DNA of 64,000 nucleotides from positions 7,689,501 through 7,753,500 of the forward strand of contig NC_021191.1 of NCBI RefSeq assembly GCF_000389965.1. The letters are read 5' to 3'. Positions 17,214 to 25,141 of the stretch are shown here, piece by piece. The stretch's first letter is position 1, and each line of letters opens with the position of its first letter. The stretch is from Actinoplanes sp. N902-109. GTDB taxonomy: Bacteria; Actinomycetota; Actinomycetes; Mycobacteriales; Micromonosporaceae. Both the position numbers and the translations under genes were made by a program. The notes beneath the pieces are model-generated. The model worked only from the letters and a program-made list of their open reading frames with translations, made no database searches and had not been told where the DNA came from.

Positions 17214-18772
17214 GAGCAGCCGTCCGCGGCCGGCAGCGGGGCCGGGACGCCGATCGTGGGCAGGCCCAGCGACACGCCGGGCAGCTTCGGGGTGCGGCCG
17301 GCCTCGAAGGCGTCACCGGCCCGGGTGCGGCGGTGGGTCAGCGGGGCACCGTCGGCGTTGAGGTGATGCGGCGCCGCATAGGTGACCACGGTCTCGATCA
17401 CGTCGCCGGGACGCAGGGCCAGGTCACCGGTGGCGAAGTGGACCAGCCGGCCGTCCCGGGCGCGGCCGCTCAGCCGGCCGGTGCGCTCGTCCTTGCGGCC
17501 CTCGCCGACCGCGACCAGCACCTCGACCTTCTCCCCCACCAGCCGCTTGTTCTCGGCCCAGGTGATCTCCTCGAGCGTGGCGATCAGCCGCTCGTAGCGC
17601 TCCTGCACGACCTGCTTGGGCAGCTGCTCGTCCATGACCGCGGCGGGGGTGCCGGGACGCTTCGAGTACTGGAACGTGAACGCGCTGGAGAAGCGGGCCT
17701 GGCGCACCACGTCGAGGGTGCGCTGGAAGTCGTCCTCGGTCTCGCCGGGGAAGCCGACGATGATGTCGGTGGTGATCGCCGCGTCGGGCATGGCCGCGCG
17801 GACCTTGTCGATGATCCCCAGGTATTTCTCGGAACGGTAGCTGCGGCGCATCGCCTTGAGCACCCGGTCGGAGCCGGACTGCAGCGGCATGTGCAGCGAG
17901 TGGCAGACGGTGGGCGTCTCGGCCATCGCGGCGATCACGTCGTCGGTGAAGTCCTTGGGGTGCGGGCTGGTGAACCGGACCCGCTCCAGACCCTCGATGG
18001 TGCCGGTCGAGCGCAGCAGCTTGCCGAAGGCCAGGCGGTCGCCGAACTCCACGCCGTACGAGTTGACGTTCTGACCCAGCAGGGTGACCTCGAGCACGCC
18101 CTCCTTGGCCAGGGCCTCGACCTCGGCCAGGATCTCGCCGGGACGGCGGTCCTTCTCCTTGCCGCGCAGCGACGGCACGATGCAGAAGGTGCAGGTGTTG
18201 TTGCAGCCCACCGAGATGGAGACCCATCCGGCGTACGTCGACTCGCGCTTGGTGGGCAGCGTCGACGGGAAGACCTCGAGCGCCTCGAGGATCTCGACCT
18301 CGGCCTCCTGGTTGTGCCGGGCCCGTTCGAGCAGGGCCGGCAGCGAGCCGATGTTGTGCGTGCCGAACACCACATCGACCCAGGGCGCCCGCTTGACGAT
18401 GTCGCCGCGGTCCTTCTGGGCCAGACAACCACCGACGGCGATCTGCATGCCGGGGTTCTTGAGCTTGGTGGGGCGCAGGTGACCCAGGTTGCCGTAGAGG
18501 CGGTTGTCCGCGTTCTCCCGGACCGCGCACGTGTTGAAGACCACGACATCGGCCGCGTCGGCGTCGACGGCACGGACGTAGCCCGCGTCCTCCATCAGCC
18601 CGGAGATGCGCTCGCTGTCGTGCACGTTCATCTGGCAGCCGTACGTGCGCACGTCGTACGTGCGGGGTCCGGCGTCTGGGGCTCCGGTGTTCGGCGCTCC
18701 GGTATTCGGCGCTCCGGTGTTCGGCGCTCCGGTAGCTGGCCTCGCCTCAGTGGTGGCAATCGTCTCAGTCAT
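17207..18772 (-). CDS. miaB: tRNA-2-methylthio-N6-dimethylallyladenosine synthase MiaB
   Basis: Radical-SAM methylthiotransferase that adds a 2-methylthio group to i6A37, the product of MiaA. 521 residues: UPF0004 domain (TYGCQMNVHDSERISG, FNTCAVRENADNR, VGGCLAQKD) supplying three Cys for the auxiliary cluster, radical-SAM CNNTCTFCIVP, and a C-terminal TRAM domain (about 400-465). The ATG at 18770-18772 gives MTETIATTEARPATG, followed by an unusual GAPNT repeat that precedes the domain proper. The tail after TRAM (about 55 residues) is variable. Confidence 0.97.
   Translation of the reverse strand: MTETIATTEARPATGAPNTGAPNTGAPNTGAPDAGPRTYDVRTYGCQMNVHDSERISGLMEDAGYVRAVDADAADVVVFNTCAVRENADNRLYGNLGHLRPTKLKNPGMQIAVGGCLAQKDRGDIVKRAPWVDVVFGTHNIGSLPALLERARHNQEAEVEILEALEVFPSTLPTKRESTYAGWVSISVGCNNTCTFCIVPSLRGKEKDRRPGEILAEVEALAKEGVLEVTLLGQNVNSYGVEFGDRLAFGKLLRSTGTIEGLERVRFTSPHPKDFTDDVIAAMAETPTVCHSLHMPLQSGSDRVLKAMRRSYRSEKYLGIIDKVRAAMPDAAITTDIIVGFPGETEDDFQRTLDVVRQARFSSAFTFQYSKRPGTPAAVMDEQLPKQVVQERYERLIATLEEITWAENKRLVGEKVEVLVAVGEGRKDERTGRLSGRARDGRLVHFATGDLALRPGDVIETVVTYAAPHHLNADGAPLTHRRTRAGDAFEAGRTPKLPGVSLGLPTIGVPAPLPAADGCSR
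18672..18740. repeat. 15-bp tandem repeat in the 5' end of miaB
   Basis: Near-identical GGCGCTCCGGTGTTC units encode GAPNT three to four times on the minus strand. They lie between the start and the first conserved MiaB motif, so they form a flexible linker. Confidence 0.8.
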
Positions 18773-18793
18773 GGCAATCAACCAGGGTAGTCC

Positions 18794-19288
18794 CTATCGC
18801 GGTGCGGGCGCCTCGGGCGTCGGGTCAGGCTTCCACCGCGAGGTCGCGCATCCGGCGGCCAGGGCACAGGCCGGATCCGCGCCGGTGCAGGGACGGGCGT
18901 GCCGGCGTTCTGCGCCGTCGTCGGTCTCGCTCTCGTCGACATGTACGGCGCGCAGCCCGCCATCGGGGCTGATCCGCAGATACCGGGTGGGGTGCAGGGT
19001 GTCGTCGGGCAGCAGGACGGCGACGCCGAGCCGGGCCGCGACGGCCCGGGCGATGGCATGTTCGGGCAGACCGGAGGGGGCGAGAAAACATTCCAGCGAG
19101 GTCGGGAAGTCGCCGCCGGTGTGCCACACGTCGCAGAGCATCGCCCCGTCGACCGGCGCCCCGAGCGTCGCGACCGGGCGCTGGAGCACGGTCGAGAGGG
19201 CCTCGCACACGGTGGTGACCTCCAGCTCCGCGGCGAAGCTCCAACTCCAGAGCCCGTCGGTCTGATCGGTGTCGGCCATACCGCTCAT
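18794..19288 (-). CDS. Hypothetical actinomycete protein
   Basis: 164 residues, no family recognised. The N-terminal part (SWSFAAELEVTTVCEALSTVLQ, then CDVWHTGGDFPTSLECFLAP) looks like a folded alpha/beta domain of about 125 residues. The C-terminal 40 residues are Cys/Arg/Pro-rich (RRHARPCTGADPACALAAGC) and may be disordered. The ATG at 19286-19288 was chosen because GGAGGG lies about 10 bases upstream. It ends 21 bp before the miaB start on the same strand, so it may be co-transcribed with miaB; it is divergent from the glutamate transporter operon. No signal peptide or membrane helix. Confidence 0.7.
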   Translation of the reverse strand: MSGMADTDQTDGLWSWSFAAELEVTTVCEALSTVLQRPVATLGAPVDGAMLCDVWHTGGDFPTSLECFLAPSGLPEHAIARAVAARLGVAVLLPDDTLHPTRYLRISPDGGLRAVHVDESETDDGAERRHARPCTGADPACALAAGCATSRWKPDPTPEAPAPR

Positions 19289-19431
19289 CGTGGACACTCC
19301 CTCCGGTACGCATCCGCGGTGTTACTGCTCCGTGACCATTCTCGGCGCGTTCCGATATCACCGCGCCCCTAGAGTGACCCCATCCGGGTGAAGCCCGCGA
19401 CGAAGCTCTACGACAGGACGGTGGTCAGACG

Positions 19432-20178
19432 GTGACGACGAGCGAGCCACTCATCGTCCTCGAAGGCGTGAACAAGTACTTCGGCCCGCTGCACGTCCTG
19501 CAGGATGTCAACCTCGCGGTGGACCGCGGCGAGGTGGTCGTCGTGATCGGACCGTCCGGGTCGGGGAAATCCACGCTGTGCCGGGCGATCAACCGCCTCG
19601 AGCCGATCAGCTCCGGCACCATCACGTTCGACGGCCGCCCGCTGCCCGCCGAGGGCAAGGCCCTCGCGCAGCTGCGCAGCGAGGTCGGCATGGTGTTCCA
19701 GTCGTTCAACCTGTTCGCGCACAAGACCATCCTGCAGAACGTCATGCTGGGCCCGATCAAGGTACGGGGCGAGAAGGCCGCCGCCGTCCGGGAGCGCGCC
19801 ATGACCCTGCTCGAACGGGTCGGCATCGCGAGCCAGGCCGAGAAGTACCCGGCCCAGCTGTCCGGCGGCCAGCAGCAGCGGGTGGCAATCGCCCGGGCGC
19901 TGGCCATGCAGCCCAAGGCGTTGCTGTTCGACGAGCCCACCAGCGCGCTCGACCCCGAGATGGTCGGCGAGGTGCTCGACGTGATGACGTCGCTGGCCCG
20001 CGAGGGCATGACCATGGTCGTGGTCACCCACGAGATGGGGTTCGCGCGGCACGCCGCCAACCGGGTGGTGTTCATGGCCGACGGTCAGCTCGTCGAGCAG
20101 GCCGCACCGGAGGAGTTCTTCGCCAACCCCCGGAGCGACCGCGCCAAGGACTTCCTGTCCAAGATCCTGACGCACTGA
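19432..20178 (+). CDS. gluA: Glutamate/polar amino-acid ABC transporter, ATP-binding protein (GluA-like)
   Basis: Drives uptake through the GluC-GluD permease. 248 residues with a complete ATPase set: Walker A GPSGSGKST, Q-loop MVFQSFNLF, signature LSGGQQQRVAIARAL, Walker B LLFDEPTSALDP and H-loop VVTHEMGFA. GTG start at 19432. First of four genes in the order ATPase, binding protein, permease, permease, the same order as gluABCD of Corynebacterium glutamicum, which likewise sits near recX-recA (from memory). Substrate is inferred from this similarity; other acidic or polar amino acids are possible. Confidence 0.93.
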   Translation: MTTSEPLIVLEGVNKYFGPLHVLQDVNLAVDRGEVVVVIGPSGSGKSTLCRAINRLEPISSGTITFDGRPLPAEGKALAQLRSEVGMVFQSFNLFAHKTILQNVMLGPIKVRGEKAAAVRERAMTLLERVGIASQAEKYPAQLSGGQQQRVAIARALAMQPKALLFDEPTSALDPEMVGEVLDVMTSLAREGMTMVVVTHEMGFARHAANRVVFMADGQLVEQAAPEEFFANPRSDRAKDFLSKILTH

Positions 20179-20216
20179 GCGTCCGCGGTGGACCTTCGGG
20201 GTTCTGACAGATGCCT

Positions 20217-20242
20217 TGCATGACCTCCGCCGAGGTCGTGCA
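20217..20242 (+). terminator. Hairpin between gluA and gluB
   Basis: TGCATGACCTC pairs with GAGGTCGTGCA (10 pairs plus one G-U) around a 4-base loop, 38 bp after the gluA stop and 37 bp before the gluB start. It may be a partial terminator or an mRNA-stabilising element setting GluA:GluB ratios. Confidence 0.55.
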
Positions 20243-20279
20243 CTTCCAGTTTGTTGCACCAATTTCGAGGAGCGTGACG

Positions 20280-21134
20280 ATGCGCATCACCCGTTTGACA
20301 GCAGTGGTCGGGGCCTTGGCCCTGGCGATGGCCGCAGCAGCTTGTGGCGGCGACGACAGCGGGTCGGGCTCGGCCAGCGGCATCGTCGGCAAGGCCAGCA
20401 AGGACAAGAAGCTCGTCTTCGGCGTCAAGGCCGACCAGCCCGGCCTCGGCCTGCAGACCGGCGGCAGCTACACCGGCTTCGACATCGAGATCACGAAGAT
20501 CATCGCCAAGGGTCTGGGCGTGCCCGAGTCCGGCATCGAGTACAAGACCACGGTGTCGGCCAACCGCGAGCCGTTCATCCAGCAGGGCCAGGTGGACGTC
20601 GTCGTCGCGACGTACACGATCAACGACGATCGCAAGAAGGTCGTCAACTTCGCCGGTCCGTACTACGTCGCCGGCCAGGACCTGCTGGTGCGCGCCGACG
20701 AGACGGCCATCACCGGGCCGGAGTCGCTGGCGGGCAAGAAGGTCTGCTCGGTTTCCGGCTCCACGCCGGCCAAGCGGATCCAGACCGACTACAAGGACGC
20801 GAAGCTCCAGCAGTTCGACTCGTACTCCAAGTGCGTGACGGCGCTGGCCGACAAGTCCGTGGACGCGGTCACCACCGACGACATCATCCTGGCCGGGTAC
20901 GCCGCCCAGGACCAGTACGCCGGCAAGCTCAAGGTCGTCGGCAAGAAGTTCAGCGACGAGCCGTACGGCATCGGGGTCAAGAAGTCCGACACCGAGGGCT
21001 GCAACAAGATCAATGAGATCCTCAAGACGGCCGCGACCGACGGCTCGTACAAGGCCGCCTGGGACGCCACGCTCGGCAAGAGCGGCTCGGCCGCTCCCAC
21101 CCTGGACGTCTCCAAGCTGACCAACTGCAGCTGA
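20280..21134 (+). CDS. gluB: Glutamate/polar amino-acid ABC transporter, substrate-binding lipoprotein (GluB-like)
   Basis: 284-residue extracellular receptor. The signal peptide ends in a lipobox (LALAMAAAACGGDDSG, lipidation at the Cys). The mature part is a family-3 solute-binding fold: KKLVFGVKADQPGLG, GFDIEITKIIAKGLGV, REPFIQQGQVDVVVATYTI and ITGPESLAGKKVCSVSG. The ATG at 20280 was chosen because the signal peptide starts there and GAGGAG lies upstream. Separated from gluC by 75 bp containing a strong hairpin, consistent with making more binding protein than permease. Confidence 0.94.
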   Translation: MRITRLTAVVGALALAMAAAACGGDDSGSGSASGIVGKASKDKKLVFGVKADQPGLGLQTGGSYTGFDIEITKIIAKGLGVPESGIEYKTTVSANREPFIQQGQVDVVVATYTINDDRKKVVNFAGPYYVAGQDLLVRADETAITGPESLAGKKVCSVSGSTPAKRIQTDYKDAKLQQFDSYSKCVTALADKSVDAVTTDDIILAGYAAQDQYAGKLKVVGKKFSDEPYGIGVKKSDTEGCNKINEILKTAATDGSYKAAWDATLGKSGSAAPTLDVSKLTNCS

Positions 21135-21147
21135 TCGTTGTCTGATC

Positions 21148-21183
21148 GAGGGGCGGGACCGGCCGGGGCCGGTCCCGCCCCTC
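21148..21183 (+). terminator. Strong hairpin between gluB and gluC
   Basis: Perfect 16-bp GC-rich stem with a 4-base loop, starting 14 bases after the gluB stop and ending 26 bases before the gluC start. This is the usual position for an attenuator or RNA-stabilising hairpin behind a binding-protein gene. Confidence 0.8.
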
Positions 21184-21209
21184 GCGATACAAGCACTGGA
21201 GCGAGGGCG

Positions 21210-21884
21210 ATGGACGTCTTCACGGATTCCGCCAACATCGACACGTACGTGACCGGGTTCCTCTGGATCCTCAAGCTCACGGCCGCCGGGGCGGTGGGCG
21301 CGCTGGTGCTCGGCGTCCTGCTGGCCGCGATGCGGGTGTCCCCGGTGCCGGTACTGCGCGGCTTCGGCACGGCCTGGGTGAACATCTTCCGGAACACGCC
21401 GCTGACGCTGATCGTGTTCTTCTGCTACTTCGGCCTGTACTCCGCGCTCGGCTTCGAGCTGTCGGACGACATCGACACCAACAACTACTGGCTCGGTGTG
21501 GTCGGGCTCTCGGTCTACACCGCTGCCTTCGTGTGCGAGGCGATCCGCTCCGGCATCAACACCGTGCCGGTCGGGCAGGCCGAGGCGGCCCGCGCCATCG
21601 GCATGTCGTTCCTGCAGACGCTGACGCTGATCGTGCTGCCGCAGGCCGCCCGCGCGGTGGTCGCGCCGCTCGGCAGCACTTTCATCGCGCTCGCCAAGAA
21701 CGCCACCATCGTCGGCACCATCGGGCTGATGGAGTCGTCGACCGCGATGAAGGACCTCATCAACGCCAACGGCGACGCGGTGATCCCGATCTTCCTGGTG
21801 TTCGCCGGCACCTTCGCCATCGTCCTGATTCCCACCGGCTACCTGTTCGGGTGGCTGGCCAACCGTCTGGCGGTGAAGCGGTGA
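21210..21884 (+). CDS. gluC: Glutamate/polar amino-acid ABC transporter, permease (GluC-like)
   Basis: 224-residue inner-membrane permease of the HisM family with about five hydrophobic helices. The EAA loop is present as EAARAIGMSFLQTLTLIVLPQAA and contacts the ATPase. The start at 21210 (MDVFTDSANIDTYVTGF) follows GAGGGC. Its stop overlaps the gluD GTG (GTGA), implying translational coupling of the two permeases. Confidence 0.94.
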   Translation: MDVFTDSANIDTYVTGFLWILKLTAAGAVGALVLGVLLAAMRVSPVPVLRGFGTAWVNIFRNTPLTLIVFFCYFGLYSALGFELSDDIDTNNYWLGVVGLSVYTAAFVCEAIRSGINTVPVGQAEAARAIGMSFLQTLTLIVLPQAARAVVAPLGSTFIALAKNATIVGTIGLMESSTAMKDLINANGDAVIPIFLVFAGTFAIVLIPTGYLFGWLANRLAVKR

Positions 21885-22762
21885 GCGCCAACACCGACGC
21901 TGTCCTGTACGACCACCCGGGGCCGCGCGCCAAGGTGCGCAACACAGCCCTGACGATCGTCTTCGGCATCGGCCTGCTGCTGGTGCTCTGGTGGATCTAC
22001 CGCAAGTTCGACGCCAAGGGGCAGTGGGCGGGGCCGCTGTGGCACCCGTTCGTCGAGGGCTCGACGTGGACCTCGTACATCCTGCCCGGCCTGTGGTCCA
22101 CCGTCAGCGCGGCCGCGGTGGCGATGGTGTTCTCCCTGATCTTCGGCATCGTGTTCGCCGTGGGCCGGCTCTCCGACCACCGGTGGCTGAGCGTGCCGTC
22201 GGGCGTGGTGGTCGAGTTCTTCCGGGCCGTACCGCTGCTGCTGATGATGTTCTTCATCTTCTTCGGCATCCCGTTCCTCACCGAGGAACCCATGCCGCCG
22301 TTCTGGGCGGTCGTGCTCGGCCTGACGTTCTACAACGGTTCGGTGCTGGCCGAGGCGTTCCGGGCGGGCATCCGAGCGGTCCCCACCGGCCAGAGTGAAG
22401 CCGGCTACGCCATCGGCATGCGCAAGAACCAGGTGATGCGCGAGATCCTGATCCCGCAGGCGGCCCGCGCCATGCTGCCGGTGATCGTGAGCCAGCTCGT
22501 CGTGCTGGTGAAGGACACCGCGCTGGGCTACATCATCGGCTACACCGAGCTGCTCCAGGACGGCGTCAACACCGTCGGCGCCAACTTCGGCAACGTCGTG
22601 GCGGCCGCGATCGTCGCAGCCATCATCTACATCATCCTGAACGCATCGCTCACGTTCTTCGCCGGCGTGCTGGAACGGCGCACCCGGCGCAGCGGGCGGG
22701 CTCCCCGGGCCTCCGCCGGTCCCGCCCCGGCCACGGTTAACGCCACCCCCGAGACCCTCTGA
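21881..22762 (+). CDS. gluD: Glutamate/polar amino-acid ABC transporter, permease (GluD-like)
   Basis: 293-residue second permease. About 25 cytoplasmic residues are followed by a first helix (ALTIVFGIGLLLVLWWIY), then the HisM-type core with the EAA loop EAGYAIGMRKNQVMREILIPQAA. The last 30 residues are Arg/Ala/Pro-rich and cytoplasmic. The GTG start overlaps the gluC stop. Last gene of the operon, followed by a bidirectional terminator. Confidence 0.94.
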   Translation: MSANTDAVLYDHPGPRAKVRNTALTIVFGIGLLLVLWWIYRKFDAKGQWAGPLWHPFVEGSTWTSYILPGLWSTVSAAAVAMVFSLIFGIVFAVGRLSDHRWLSVPSGVVVEFFRAVPLLLMMFFIFFGIPFLTEEPMPPFWAVVLGLTFYNGSVLAEAFRAGIRAVPTGQSEAGYAIGMRKNQVMREILIPQAARAMLPVIVSQLVVLVKDTALGYIIGYTELLQDGVNTVGANFGNVVAAAIVAAIIYIILNASLTFFAGVLERRTRRSGRAPRASAGPAPATVNATPETL

Positions 22763-22769
22763 CCCACCG

Positions 22770-22800
22770 CGGGTGGGTGCCGGCAAGCGGTGCCCACCCG
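22770..22800. terminator. Terminator between gluD and rny
   Basis: A 12-bp stem (two G-U pairs) made of CGGGTGGGTGCC and GGTGCCCACCCG with a 7-base loop sits in the 63-bp gap of two convergent genes. Confidence 0.7.
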
Positions 22801-22825
22801 GGCCGGGTCAGCCGGACAGGCCGGG

Positions 22826-24547
22826 TCAGCGTGCGAGTTCCGTGACGCGGGATTCGCGGACGACGGTGACGCGGATCTGGCCCGGGTAGGTGAGTTCTTC
22901 CTCGATCTGTTTGGCGACGTCACGGGCGAGGACGGCGGCGCCGATGTCGTCGACGTCGTCGGGGCGGACCATGACGCGGATCTCGCGGCCGGCCTGCATG
23001 GCGAAGACCTTGTCGACGCCGGGTTTGCCGCCGGCGATTTCCTCGATGCGTTCGAGCCGCTTGACGTAGGCCTCGAGGCTTTCGCGGCGGGCTCCCGGGC
23101 GGCCGCCGGAACAGGCGTCGGCGGCTTGGGTGAGAACGGCTTCGATGGTTTGCGGCTGGACTTCGTTGTGGTGCGCTTCGATGGCGTGGACCACGTCGTC
23201 GGACTCGCCGTATTTGCGGGCGAGGTCGGCACCGATCAAGGCATGGCTGCCCTCGACCTCGTGGGTGAGAGCCTTACCGATGTCGTGCAGGAAGGCGCAC
23301 CGTTTCATGGTGACGGCGTCGAGACCGAGTTCGGCGGCCATGATGCCGGCGATGTGGGCTGTTTCGACGAGGTGTTTGAGGACGTTCTGGCCGTAGCTGG
23401 TGCGGTAGCGCAAACGCCCGAGCAGCGTCACGAGTTGCGGGTGCAGATCGGTGATGCCGACATCCACGAGGGCTTCTTCGGCGGCGCGTTCGCAGAGGCG
23501 GTCGACCTCGTTCTTGGCGCTTTCGAAGACCTCCTCGATGCGGTGCGGGTGGATGCGGCCGTCGAGCACCAGCTTCTCCAGGGTGAGCCGGCCGACTTCG
23601 CGGCGTACCGGGTCGAAGCAGGAGAGCAGCACCGCTTCCGGGGTGTCGTCGATGATGAGGTTGACGCCGGTGACCGATTCGAAGGCCCGGATGTTGCGAC
23701 CCTCGCGGCCGATGATCCGGCCTTTCATCTCGTCGCTGGGCAGGTGCAGGACGCTGACGACGCTTTCCGCGGTCTGTTCGCTGGCGATGCGTTGAATGGC
23801 GTCGACCACGATGTGCCGGGCGCGGGTGTCGGCGGTGCTTTTCGCCTCGTTCTCGATGTCGCGGACCACGATGGCCGCTTCGCGCTTGGCCTGGCCCTCG
23901 ATGGTCTCGATAAGCTCGGTGCGGGCCTGCTCGGCGGTGAGGTTCGCGATGCGTTCGAGCTCTTTCTTGTGCTGCTGCTCGATTTCCTCGCTCAATTGCT
24001 CGCGGGCGGCGAGCTTGGCTTCCCGCTCGGTCAGTTCGGCGTCCCGCTTGGCCAGGCGGCGTTCCCGTTCGACGAGGCGTTCGACCTCCTCGGCATGCAG
24101 GCGCTCACGTTCGTCGATGCGGGCGGCGCGCCGTTCGACCTCGGCGGACTGCTCCTTGACGGTGGTGTTGAGCAGGGCGACTTCGCGTTCACCACTGCGG
24201 CGGGCGGCGGTGCGGACCTGCTCGGCGTCGGCTTCGGCCTGGCGGTGGGCGTGCTCGAGGATCGTGTCGGCTTCCTCGTGCGCCGATTCCAGGACCCGTT
24301 TCGCCTCGGCCCGGGCGGCGGTCGCTTCGGCCTTCGCGGCGGCGGCTTCCGCTCGTACGGACGCGGCCTTGGCCTTGGCGTCATCGATCTTCGCGGCGTG
24401 CTCTCGTGCCTGCTCGCGCGTCTGCTCGTCGGTGCTGCGCGTGCTCTGCAGGTGGCGCAGCGCACGGGCGCCCAGGACCAGGCCGGCCGCCACGAACGCG
24501 GCAAGAACGACGATCGCCACCACGAGCACCCAGTCGAGGGCCGTCAT
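22826..24547 (-). CDS. rny: Ribonuclease Y
   Basis: Membrane-anchored endoribonuclease that starts mRNA decay. 573 residues: one N-terminal helix (about 6-28, VLVVAIVVLAAFVAAGLVLGA), a long coiled coil (about 40-260, rich in Ala/Glu/Arg/Lys), a KH domain (MKGRIIGREGRNIRAFESVTG, about 275-340) and an HD domain with the metal motif FLHDIGKA followed by HALIGADLARKYG and EAHHNE. Slightly longer than the usual 515-530 because of the coiled coil. It stands alone between the glu operon terminator and a long spacer. RNase J is encoded at the far end of this window. Confidence 0.96.
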   Translation of the reverse strand: MTALDWVLVVAIVVLAAFVAAGLVLGARALRHLQSTRSTDEQTREQAREHAAKIDDAKAKAASVRAEAAAAKAEATAARAEAKRVLESAHEEADTILEHAHRQAEADAEQVRTAARRSGEREVALLNTTVKEQSAEVERRAARIDERERLHAEEVERLVERERRLAKRDAELTEREAKLAAREQLSEEIEQQHKKELERIANLTAEQARTELIETIEGQAKREAAIVVRDIENEAKSTADTRARHIVVDAIQRIASEQTAESVVSVLHLPSDEMKGRIIGREGRNIRAFESVTGVNLIIDDTPEAVLLSCFDPVRREVGRLTLEKLVLDGRIHPHRIEEVFESAKNEVDRLCERAAEEALVDVGITDLHPQLVTLLGRLRYRTSYGQNVLKHLVETAHIAGIMAAELGLDAVTMKRCAFLHDIGKALTHEVEGSHALIGADLARKYGESDDVVHAIEAHHNEVQPQTIEAVLTQAADACSGGRPGARRESLEAYVKRLERIEEIAGGKPGVDKVFAMQAGREIRVMVRPDDVDDIGAAVLARDVAKQIEEELTYPGQIRVTVVRESRVTELAR

Positions 24548-25141
24548 CTCGCCGCTTCTCCCTTCGCCGCGCCGCAGCGCGCTGTGTGCTCACGCGGAGT
24601 GATCCTGCCGTGGGCGCAGAGGCGGGATGCCCGACCAAAGGCGGCTTGACGCGGGTGCTGTCGACCGGCGGCTCGGGTGACCCGGCGCCGCTGGGCGCGG
24701 CGGGAGGCATCGTTGCCGACAGTGACCGCGGGTGGTGCTGATCTGCTGCCCGCGCGGTCGGCGGGCTACTTTTCCTCCTCGTGCGCCGTTGCGCGGGCGA
24801 GCTCCACCCGGCTTCGTCCCGTACGGGGCGTAGCCGGGGTTACGGTTGGACATCAACCGCACGACTCGCCTGAGCTGCGGCGATGCCGGGCTGCCGGTGA
24901 GTCGCCGACCGGGTGGTGCGCTGACGACGGTGGCGCCGCCGGGCGTACCGTCCGAGACGGTAAGTGATGCCGAAAAGTAATGCGATCTATGTTGTGCGCT
25001 TAGCCTGCGATGGTCGTGCAAACCTTGGTAACGCGAGGCTAGGTCGCAAGTGCCGCTTCGGTCAAGGACTCATGATTCGGCAGCGGATGGGACGTACGGC
25101 ACAGACCCGCTCACGCCCTGCTCAGGGGCGTCCCGGGCATT
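24548..25141. other. Spacer upstream of rny
   Basis: 594 bp with no supported gene. 24960-25060 is less GC-rich than its surroundings and could carry promoters. A small stem (ACGCCC/GGGCGT, 25113-25131) lies just after the stop of the following leftward gene and may help terminate it. No tRNA or known riboswitch was recognised. Confidence 0.5.

Noticed and set aside
22490..22550. Possible gluD-internal start or frameshift near the second permease's end
   Set aside because: The frame is continuous, with the EAA loop and C-terminal helices in the right places.
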